64,000 bases of DNA from Brachybacterium sacelli (GTDB taxonomy: Bacteria > Actinomycetota > Actinomycetes > Actinomycetales > Dermabacteraceae): NCBI RefSeq assembly GCF_017876545.1, contig NZ_JAGIOD010000001.1, forward strand, positions 992,001 to 1,056,000. The letters are read 5' to 3'. Each line of letters starts with the position of its first letter. The stretch's first letter is position 1. Position numbers and translations under genes: made by a program. This document shows positions 57,974 to 64,000 of this stretch, in pieces. Below the pieces are notes generated by a model. That model was not told the origin of the DNA. It saw nothing but the letters and a program-made list of their open reading frames with translations, and ran no database searches.

Positions 57974-58921
57974 TCAGGCCCCTTCCATCTGGCTGGCGGA
58001 CGCGTCCTTGCCGCCCAGGCGCTGCACACCCAGGGCGAGGCCGAGGCCGAGGACGACGAGCATCATGGCCAGGCCGCTCGCGACGCCCATCTCGTTGCCG
58101 CGGAACCCGGTGAGGTACATGTCCAGGGGCAGGATCCGGGTGGCGACCCCCGGTCCGCCCTGGGTGAGGACGAAGATGAGGTCGAAGTACGTCAGCGCGC
58201 CCACGACCATCAGCGTCGAGCTGGTGATCATCGTGTACTTCAGCTGCGGCAGCGTGATCGAGAAGAACTGTCGCACCCGGCCCGCCCCGTCGATCTGGGC
58301 CGCCTCGTACATGCTCTGCGGGATCTGGCGCACGGCCCCCTGGTAGATGAGCGTGTGGAACGGGATGAACTGCCAGGCGATCACGAACAGCACGACGTAC
58401 CACACCAGCGTCGTGTCACCCAGCCAGTTCAGCGCGAAGACGTCCATGTTCAGTCCGCTGGCGAGGCCGAAATTGGGGTCCAGCAGGGATTTGTAGGTGA
58501 TGGCGATCGCCGCCGAGGACAGCAGCAGCGGCAGGAAGTACAGCACGGCCAGGACGTTGCGGTAGCGCTGCGGCCCCGCGAGGAACGCGCCCAGCAGGAT
58601 GCTGAGGGGGGTCTGCGTCAGCCAGGTGGCGACGACCATCAGCACCACCAGCGCCAGGCCGTTCCACGTCGAGCTCCGGGAGAGCACCTCCTTCCAGCTC
58701 GTCAGGCCCGTGAACTCGATCGCGCCGATCCCGTTCCAGGTGGTGAAGGACAGGGCGATGACGCCGAGCAGCGGCAGCAGCGCGAAGACGCCGAACATCA
58801 CCAGCGCCGGCAGGGCGAAGAGCACGTGGGGCAGCTGGGTCCGCTCCTTCGCGGCCCGGGCGGGCGCCGGCGACGCTCCGTCCCGCGGTGGGGAGGACAG
58901 TTCCGTGGTGGTCGTGGCCAT
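57974..58921 (-). CDS. ABC sugar permease (MalF/UgpA type)
   Basis: 315 residues. A hydrophilic N-terminus of about 28 residues is followed by LPHVLFALPALVMFGVFALLPLLGVIAL and five more helices. The EAA loop is IPQSMYEAAQIDGAGRVRQFFSITLP, then GGPGVATRILPLDMY, typical of the first permease. It starts two bases after the binding-protein stop. Together with its partner it transports the sugar captured by the lipoprotein at 58924-60261. Confidence 0.93.
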   Translation of the reverse strand: MATTTTELSSPPRDGASPAPARAAKERTQLPHVLFALPALVMFGVFALLPLLGVIALSFTTWNGIGAIEFTGLTSWKEVLSRSSTWNGLALVVLMVVATWLTQTPLSILLGAFLAGPQRYRNVLAVLYFLPLLLSSAAIAITYKSLLDPNFGLASGLNMDVFALNWLGDTTLVWYVVLFVIAWQFIPFHTLIYQGAVRQIPQSMYEAAQIDGAGRVRQFFSITLPQLKYTMITSSTLMVVGALTYFDLIFVLTQGGPGVATRILPLDMYLTGFRGNEMGVASGLAMMLVVLGLGLALGVQRLGGKDASASQMEGA

Positions 58922-58923
58922 GC

Positions 58924-60261
58924 TCAGCCTGCCGTCTCGGTGTTCATGGTCTCGGCGAACTGCTCGGGGGTGATCGAGCCGAGGAAGAGCTGTTCGATGT
59001 TCACCAGCAGGGCCTCGGCCACGGTGGGCTGCAGCGCCTGGTCCCAGGACTGGGTGAAGGCAGGGGCCTCCTGGGTGCCGCTGTAGACCCACTGCAGGTA
59101 GTCGGCGTCCTCGCTGGCCGCCATCGCCTCGTCCTGGCCGGTGACGACGGGGATGCCGCCGGTGTCGATGATCGCCTCGGCGACCGCGTCGGTCATGACG
59201 CCGTCGGTGAAATAGGCCTTGGCGACCTCCTTCTCCTCGTCGCTCGCGTCGGAGGAGATCGAGAGGTAGCCGGCGGGATTCCCGACCAGGTTCGCGAGGT
59301 CGCCGTTGCCGCCCTCGATGGTGGGGAAGGGGTCGTAGCCCAGCCGGCCGTCCTGGACGAAGCCGTTCCCGCTGGTCTTCATGGAGCCGTAGGTCCAACC
59401 GCCCTGCAGCATCAGGGCGGCCTGATCGGTCCACAGCAGTGCTTGATCGCTGTTGGAGTCCGCCGCCATCGACTCGAAGCCGTCGACGAAAGCTTTCGCC
59501 GCGATCAGCTCCTCGACCTTCGTGCCCATCTCGACGACGGCGTCATCGAGCCAGGCGTCCTCCTCGCCGGCGGCGATCCGCTCGAAGACCTCCGGGCCGC
59601 CGATGCGGTCCAGCAGGTACTCGAGCCACATCATCGAGGTCCAGCGCGACTGCCCGGCCAGGGAGATCGGGGCGATGCCGGCCGAGTTCGCCTTCTCGAT
59701 GGTGCTCATCAGGTCCTCCCAGGTGGTCGGCGGCTCGGCGCCGATGTCCTCGAGGACGGTGCGGTTGTTGAACAGGATGATGGGCTGGGTCGATTCGTTG
59801 GGGATCGCGTAGATCTTGTCCTCGACGGTCGCGGCGCCCCAGACCGACTTCACGAAGCGATCCTTGACCTCGGCGTTCTCTTCGAAGAACGAGGTGAGGT
59901 CCTCGACCTGCTGCGCTTCGGCGTAGGTGCGCAGGCCGCCGCCGCCCCAGCCGTAGACGATGGTCGGGGCCTGGCCCGCTCCGATGGCGGTGCGGATCTT
60001 CTGCTTGTAGGCGTCGTTCTGGAAGAACGTGAGGTCGACGGTGCCCTGATCGAGCTCGTTGAAGGCGTCGACCGCGCCCTGGGTGATGCTCTCGCCGGGC
60101 TCGCCGGAGAGGTCCCAATACGTGGCGCCGCCGCCTCCACCGCCCTCGCCGGAGCCGCCGGAGCCGCCGGGGCCGGAGGTGCCGCAGGCGGCGAGGGTGA
60201 GGGCGGAGGCGCCGGCGGAGGCGCCCAGCAAGGACCTGCGGGAGAGCTGGGGGTTCTTCAT
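58924..60261 (-). CDS. ABC sugar transporter, substrate-binding lipoprotein
   Basis: 445 residues. SRRSLLGASAGASALTLAAC gives a twin-arginine motif and lipobox; a Gly/Ser linker follows the Cys. The mature protein is a family-1 extracellular binding protein (VDAFNELDQGTVDLTFFQND, FFEENAEVKDRFVKSVWG, late GVMTDAVAEAIIDTGGIPVV). First gene of the minus-strand operon 60261-53957, with AGGAG upstream of the ATG. A GTAAGT/ACTTAC dyad 80 bases upstream may bind the adjacent ROK regulator. Confidence 0.93.
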   Translation of the reverse strand: MKNPQLSRRSLLGASAGASALTLAACGTSGPGGSGGSGEGGGGGGATYWDLSGEPGESITQGAVDAFNELDQGTVDLTFFQNDAYKQKIRTAIGAGQAPTIVYGWGGGGLRTYAEAQQVEDLTSFFEENAEVKDRFVKSVWGAATVEDKIYAIPNESTQPIILFNNRTVLEDIGAEPPTTWEDLMSTIEKANSAGIAPISLAGQSRWTSMMWLEYLLDRIGGPEVFERIAAGEEDAWLDDAVVEMGTKVEELIAAKAFVDGFESMAADSNSDQALLWTDQAALMLQGGWTYGSMKTSGNGFVQDGRLGYDPFPTIEGGNGDLANLVGNPAGYLSISSDASDEEKEVAKAYFTDGVMTDAVAEAIIDTGGIPVVTGQDEAMAASEDADYLQWVYSGTQEAPAFTQSWDQALQPTVAEALLVNIEQLFLGSITPEQFAETMNTETAG

Positions 60262-60337
60262 GACCTACTCCTGATGTCGACGGTGACGGGGTACGGCGGC
60301 CAGAGGGGTCGCCCCGCGGATCGAAGGGCGCACCCAG

Positions 60338-60356
60338 GTAAGTGTGCCTAACTTAC
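60338..60356. promoter_or_regulatory. GTAAGT-n7-ACTTAC dyad upstream of ABC/ThuA operon
   Basis: An A/T-richer inverted repeat about 77-95 bases before the binding-protein ATG. On the minus strand it reads AAGTTAGGCACACTT and shares a TTAG half-site with the xylA-side operator at 61896-61916. It lies in the 311-base gap between ROK and the operon; no gene is seen in that gap. Confidence 0.5.
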
Positions 60357-60572
60357 AAATCGAAAGTTCCACGGTCAAGAGGGTTGGAATTTTCGGGAGC
60401 ACAGAGTTCGGAGGGTCGTGGAGCGCGCCTCGGAGGTCCATGACCGATGCGCCCTGATCTGGCGGTCGCGATCGTTCCACGTGTAGGACGAGCGACGAGA
60501 GGGCCCCGAAAGCTTTTGTGGGTCGGGTCCGTGGCGCCGGCTGTCGGTCCGGGCCGACGGGAGGTCGCTTCG

Positions 60573-61748
60573 TCAGTCGACGGTAGCGGCAGTGCGAGCG
60601 ATCCAGGCGCCGGGGGAGTCGAGGATCGGCCAGATCGCCGCGCGGGCAGCACCCCACAGGGCCGGGGCCGCGAGGTCGTCGGACCGCTCGATGACGACCT
60701 CGTCGACCTCGGCCGCCAACGCGTGGCGATCCACCGTCTCGCGGATGAACGGAGCGATCTCCCCGGCGATCGGGCCCAGGTAGCCCGAGAGCACCACGGT
60801 GGACAGGTCCAGGACGTTCAGCGCATTGGCGACCGCGAGGCCGAGCGAACGGCCGATGGTGCCGATCACCTTGGCGCGGTCGGTGCTGCGCGAGAGCTCC
60901 TCGACCAGCTCGTCGATCAGCACGTCCGTGCGCAGCCCGGCCCGCTCCCGCAGGGCGTGGTAGGAGATGTAGGCCTCGAGGCAGCCACGTCGGCCGCAGC
61001 GGCACAGCGCGCCGCCCGGTTCGACCACCGTGTGCCCGAACTCCCCGGCCCAGCCGTGGACGCCCTCGAGCACGGTGCCGTCCAGCACGATCGCCCCGCC
61101 CACGCCGGTGCTCCCGCGCACGTACATGAACGAGTCCTCAGGGCGGCGGGCGATCTCCGTGAGGACTGACAGGCGGATGTCGTTCTGGACCTGGACGGGG
61201 ACGTCCGCCAGCTGGGGGGTCCGTGCGAGCTCGCGGCCCAGCGGCACCTCGGTCCAGTCGAGGTTCGGGGCGGCCAGCACGGACTGCCCGTCCGGAGACA
61301 TGCGACCGGGCACGGCGGCGCAGACGCCGACGAGGGTCGCCCCGGGCGTCTCGGACCGCACCTGCGCCACGAGCCGGGCGCACGCCTGTGCGGTCTCCTC
61401 GACGTTGCCGGCGGTGACCCGGAGGTATTCGGTGTGGGTACTCAGCTGCCGGCCGGCCAGGTCGATGCCGAGGCAGGAGATGTGCTCGGCGGCGATCTCG
61501 AGGCCGATGCCCAGCACCGTGCCCTTGGCGGGCTGCAGCGGGACCATCGGGCGACCGCTGCCCTGGGAGACCGGCGCGTGCTCCTCGACCAGCCCGGCCG
61601 AGATCAGCTCCTCGACCAGCTTGGAGACGGTGGGCTTGGTCAACTGCGTCGAGCGGGCCAGCGTCGCCCGGGAGACGGGGTCGGTCGCCGTGGCCACGGC
61701 GCGCATGACGACCGAGAGGTTGTGCTCGCGCAGGTGCGTGGACTGCAT
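60573..61748 (-). CDS. ROK-family transcriptional regulator (XylR-like)
   Basis: 391 residues. Winged HTH (SRATLARSTQLTKPTVSKLVEELISAGLVEE, about 26-56) plus a ROK sugar-binding domain: YVRGSTGVGGAIVLDG, GWAGEFGHTVVEPGG and the zinc motif CRCGRRGCLEAY. Size and domain order are those of XylR/NagC-type repressors rather than of ROK kinases. GGAAAGG precedes the ATG. It is divergent from xylA and upstream of the ABC/ThuA operon. Xylose or a related sugar is the likely inducer (inference). Confidence 0.93.
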   Translation of the reverse strand: MQSTHLREHNLSVVMRAVATATDPVSRATLARSTQLTKPTVSKLVEELISAGLVEEHAPVSQGSGRPMVPLQPAKGTVLGIGLEIAAEHISCLGIDLAGRQLSTHTEYLRVTAGNVEETAQACARLVAQVRSETPGATLVGVCAAVPGRMSPDGQSVLAAPNLDWTEVPLGRELARTPQLADVPVQVQNDIRLSVLTEIARRPEDSFMYVRGSTGVGGAIVLDGTVLEGVHGWAGEFGHTVVEPGGALCRCGRRGCLEAYISYHALRERAGLRTDVLIDELVEELSRSTDRAKVIGTIGRSLGLAVANALNVLDLSTVVLSGYLGPIAGEIAPFIRETVDRHALAAEVDEVVIERSDDLAAPALWGAARAAIWPILDSPGAWIARTAATVD

Positions 61749-61895
61749 GGGGACCTTTCCGTCATGTGCTCGGTGACTTCGTCGTACGACGGGCGGCTCG
61801 GGGGTGGGTGGTCTGGTCCGGCGGGCTGACCGGCGGCTCGGGGTCAGGCGGGCCGCAGACGTGCGGGTTGTGATCGGGCGGCGGGACGTCGTATG

Positions 61896-61916
61896 TTAGT
61901 AACCCAAACATACTAA
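61896..61916. promoter_or_regulatory. TTAGTA-n9-TACTAA operator, ROK / xylA
   Basis: A 21-base dyad in the ROK-xylA divergent gap (278 bases). It overlaps a second inverted repeat GTATGTT/AACATAC (61891-61914). The TTAG...CTAA ends resemble known XylR operators. TACTAA could itself be a -10 for xylA. Confidence 0.6.
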
Positions 61917-62026
61917 GCGGTTCGAGGACGGCAGTTCCGTGGAACGGCCGGCCCGCTGCGGGCATCGTATGACGGCGCCCCGGGCCGCGAGGGACCAGAC
62001 CTGCCTGCGACCAGAGGAGCTCGACC

Positions 62027-63220
62027 ATGACCGCGCCCACCCCCACCCGTGACGACAAGTTCTCCTTCGGCCTGTGGACCACCGGCTGGGAGGCCCGTGA
62101 CCAGTTCGGCGAGGCCAGCCGCCCGCCGCTCGAGCTGACTGCGCACATCCGGCGGCTCGCCGAGCTCGGCGCCTGGGGCTTCACCTTCCACGACAACGAC
62201 GTCGTCCCCTTCGACGCCACCCCCGCCGAGCGCGAGAGCATCCTGACCTCGCTGAAGAAGGTCACCGAGGAGACCGGCCTGGTGATCGAGATGATCACCA
62301 CCGACACCTTCGCCCACCCGGTGTTCAAGGACGGCGCCTTCACGTCCAACGATCGCTCCGTGCGCCGCTTCGGCCTGCGCAAGGTGCTGACCAACGTCGA
62401 CCTCGCCGCCGAGCTGGGTGCGAGCACCTTCGTCATGTGGGGCGGCCGCGAGGGCACCGAATACGACGGCTCCAAGGACCTGCTCGCCGCCCACCAGCGC
62501 TACGCAGAGGGCATCGACACCGTCGCGGCCTACATCAAGGACAAGGGCTACGACCTGCGCATCGGCCTCGAGCCCAAGCCCAATGAGCCTCGCGGCAACA
62601 TCTTCCTGCCCACCGTGGGGCACGCCCTGGCCTTCATCGAGCAGCTCGAGCACGGCGACATCGTGGGCATCAACCCCGAGACCGGGCACGAGCAGATGGC
62701 CACGCTGAACTACACCCACGGCCTCGCCCAGGCGCTGTGGGCCGGCAAGCTCTTCCACATCGACCTCAACGGCCAGCACGGCCCGATGTACGACCAGGAC
62801 CTGGTGTTCGGCCATGGCGACCTGATCAGCGCCTTCTTCACCGTCGACCTGCTCGAGAACGGGTTCCCCTCGAAGCCCGGCGCCTACGAGGGCGCCCGCC
62901 ACTTCGACTTCAAGCCCTCGCGCACCGAGCACGAGCAGGGCCAGTACGACGCGGCCGCCGCCAACATGGAGATGTACCTGATGCTCAAGGAGCGCGCGGT
63001 CGCGTTCCGTCAGGACTCCGAGGTGCAGGAGGCGCTGGCGTACTCCGGCGTCGACCAGCTCGCACTGCCCACGCTGGCCGAGCGCGAGACCGTCGCCGAC
63101 CTCCTCTCCGACCGCAGCGCCTTCGAGGACTTCGACGCCGAGACGGCGGGGGAGCGCAACTACGGCTTCGTCCGTCTGCAGCAGCTGGCCCTGCAGCACC
63201 TGCTCGGCTTCCGCGCCTGA
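62027..63220 (+). CDS. xylA: Xylose isomerase
   Basis: 397 residues, a group-I (actinobacterial) enzyme length. [15 protein letters not shown] has the catalytic His/Asp pair, [24 protein letters not shown] the metal-binding Glu and Lys, [23 protein letters not shown] further metal ligands, and [17 protein letters not shown] the last Asp set. It converts D-xylose to D-xylulose (and D-glucose to D-fructose) with Mg2+ or Mn2+. GAGGAG precedes the ATG. Regulated, by position, by the divergent ROK protein. A 25-bp hairpin follows. Confidence 0.97.
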   Translation: MTAPTPTRDDKFSFGLWTTGWEARDQFGEASRPPLELTAHIRRLAELGAWGFTFHDNDVVPFDATPAERESILTSLKKVTEETGLVIEMITTDTFAHPVFKDGAFTSNDRSVRRFGLRKVLTNVDLAAELGASTFVMWGGREGTEYDGSKDLLAAHQRYAEGIDTVAAYIKDKGYDLRIGLEPKPNEPRGNIFLPTVGHALAFIEQLEHGDIVGINPETGHEQMATLNYTHGLAQALWAGKLFHIDLNGQHGPMYDQDLVFGHGDLISAFFTVDLLENGFPSKPGAYEGARHFDFKPSRTEHEQGQYDAAAANMEMYLMLKERAVAFRQDSEVQEALAYSGVDQLALPTLAERETVADLLSDRSAFEDFDAETAGERNYGFVRLQQLALQHLLGFRA

Positions 63221-63242
63221 GCCGTCCGGTCCGCGGCAGCCG

Positions 63243-63300
63243 CGGAGTGTCGCCTCGGGACCGATGTTCTCGACGACATCGGTCCCGAGGCGACACTCCG
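63243..63300. terminator. 25-bp perfect hairpin between xylA and xylB
   Basis: Arm 63243-63267 (beginning CGGAGTGTCGCC and ending GGGACCGATGT) is fully complementary to 63276-63300 with an 8-base loop TCTCGACG. It begins 23 bases after the xylA stop. It shares GGACCGATG/CATCGGTCC with the hairpin at 24078-24119. No U-tract. It may separate or modulate xylA and xylB expression. Confidence 0.75.
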
Positions 63301-63453
63301 TGAGCCGACCCGGTGTCGGGCCCGGCAGCCGGACCAGGCGTCGGGATTTCGCGGTGGTGCCGGGCCCGCGAGCCGGCATGCCCGGGGCCGCCTCCACGTA
63401 CTCTGGGAAGTCGCAGCTTCCCCCGCACCTTGCTCCCCGGAAAGGACCTCCCG

Positions 63454-64000
63454 ATGGCACCGAAGGTTCTCGGCATCGACTCCTCCACCCAGGCCACGAA
63501 GGCCCTGCTCGTCGACGCCGAGTCCGGCGAGGTCCTCGAGGAGCGCCGCGCGACGCACCCCGACGCCACCGAGGTCGACCCTCGTGCCTGGCTCGAAGCG
63601 GTCGACGAGGCGGCGGGGCCGCTGCTCGAGCGGGCCGAGGCCGTCTCCGTCGGCGGCCAGCAGCACGGCATGGTGCTGCTGGACGCGCAGGGCGAGGTGG
63701 TGCGTGACGCGCTGCTGTGGAACGACACCCGTTCCGCCCCGCAGGCCGAGGCGCTCATCGAGGAGATGGGGGGCCCCGAGGCCTCGGTCGAGGAGATCGG
63801 CAGCCTGATGGTGGCCTCCTTCACCGCCTCCAAGCTGCGCTGGGTGCGGGACGAGGAGCCCGGGACGGCCCGGCGCGCCGCCAGCGTGCTGCTTCCCCAC
63901 GACTACGTCTCGCGTCACCTGGCCGGCGGGGGAGAGGCCTTCACCGACCGCGGCGACGCCTCCGGCACCGCCTACTACTCCACTCGCACCGAGGAGTGGA
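63454..64000 (+). CDS. xylB: Xylulokinase (partial, runs off the window)
   Basis: The first 182 codons are present. VLGIDSSTQATKALLVD is the FGGY-family phosphate-binding loop, SVGGQQHGMVLLD the xylulokinase substrate region with the conserved Gln-x-His-Gly, and LLWNDTRSAPQ the next signature. FTASKLRWVRDEEP and LLPHDYVSRHL follow. It phosphorylates D-xylulose to xylulose-5-phosphate. GGAAAGGA precedes the ATG. The C-terminal ATP-binding half lies beyond base 64000. Confidence 0.95.
   Translation, partial: MAPKVLGIDSSTQATKALLVDAESGEVLEERRATHPDATEVDPRAWLEAVDEAAGPLLERAEAVSVGGQQHGMVLLDAQGEVVRDALLWNDTRSAPQAEALIEEMGGPEASVEEIGSLMVASFTASKLRWVRDEEPGTARRAASVLLPHDYVSRHLAGGGEAFTDRGDASGTAYYSTRTEEW

Overview
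The window is GC-rich DNA (about 70% G+C by eye) with compact operons, ATGA/GTGA/TGATG stop-start overlaps, frequent GTG starts, promoters that place the start codon at the transcription start, Tat-type lipoprotein signals and a mycothiol-linked DinB-type fold. Together these point to an actinobacterium of the Micrococcales. A Brachybacterium/Dermabacteraceae relative is my best guess, but it is inferred from gene style, not from a search. No rRNA, tRNA, CRISPR array, prophage or intact insertion sequence is visible. The content is a run of sugar and sugar-acid utilisation loci separated by housekeeping and stress genes.

Layout. 0-9.5 kb: a sugar locus with a GH4 glycosidase and its DeoR regulator on the minus strand, divergent from an ABC importer (binding protein plus two permeases), a PfkB kinase and a secreted PIG-L deacetylase with carbohydrate-binding modules. 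9.6-16.3 kb: M20 amidohydrolase, small acidic membrane protein, GDPD, methyltransferase, CodB plus a fungal-type cytosine deaminase (with an aldehyde dehydrogenase remnant behind it) and an aldo/keto reductase. 16.3-20.2 kb: phosphatase, dhaKL and a TauE/SafE exporter. 20.2-24.0 kb: WYL regulator, two DinB proteins, an MFS pump. 24.1-26.3 kb: two Gfo/Idh/MocA dehydrogenases. 26.6-29.8 kb: SHOCT membrane protein, two-component system, membrane protein. 29.8-35 kb: IclR regulator, two MHS permeases, mannonate dehydratase. 35-38.6 kb: a 21-bp tandem array, a long palindrome, an arylsulfate sulfotransferase-like lipoprotein and MgtE. 38.7-43.4 kb: MFS/MarR, ene-reductase, SDR/TetR. 43.6-49.8 kb: KDG kinase, KDPG aldolase, idonate dehydrogenase-like protein, fructuronate/mannonate reductase and GntP. 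49.9-53.8 kb: Gfo dehydrogenase, maleylpyruvate isomerase-like protein, AspT-type transporter. 53.9-60.3 kb: a six-gene ABC importer/ThuA/two-dehydrogenase operon. 60.5-64 kb: ROK regulator, xylA and the start of xylB.

How it works together. Mannonate dehydratase (33.7-35.0 kb) and the reductase, kinase and aldolase at 43.6-47.9 kb form a chain fructuronate -> mannonate -> 2-keto-3-deoxygluconate -> KDPG -> pyruvate + glyceraldehyde-3-phosphate. It is split over two loci and fed by the MHS and GntP permeases. The ROK regulator sits between xylAB and the ABC/ThuA operon, and both have TTAG-type dyads in front of them. Neither ABC operon encodes an ATPase, so a shared MsiK-type ATPase elsewhere is expected.

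The most notable non-coding signals are two distant copies of one palindromic element with a compensatory base-pair change (19.1 and 35.3 kb), the 12 x 21-bp array beside the second copy, matching dyads in front of the two-component operon and its small neighbour, four iterated sites upstream of dhaK, and several 16-25 bp hairpins without U-tracts between genes.
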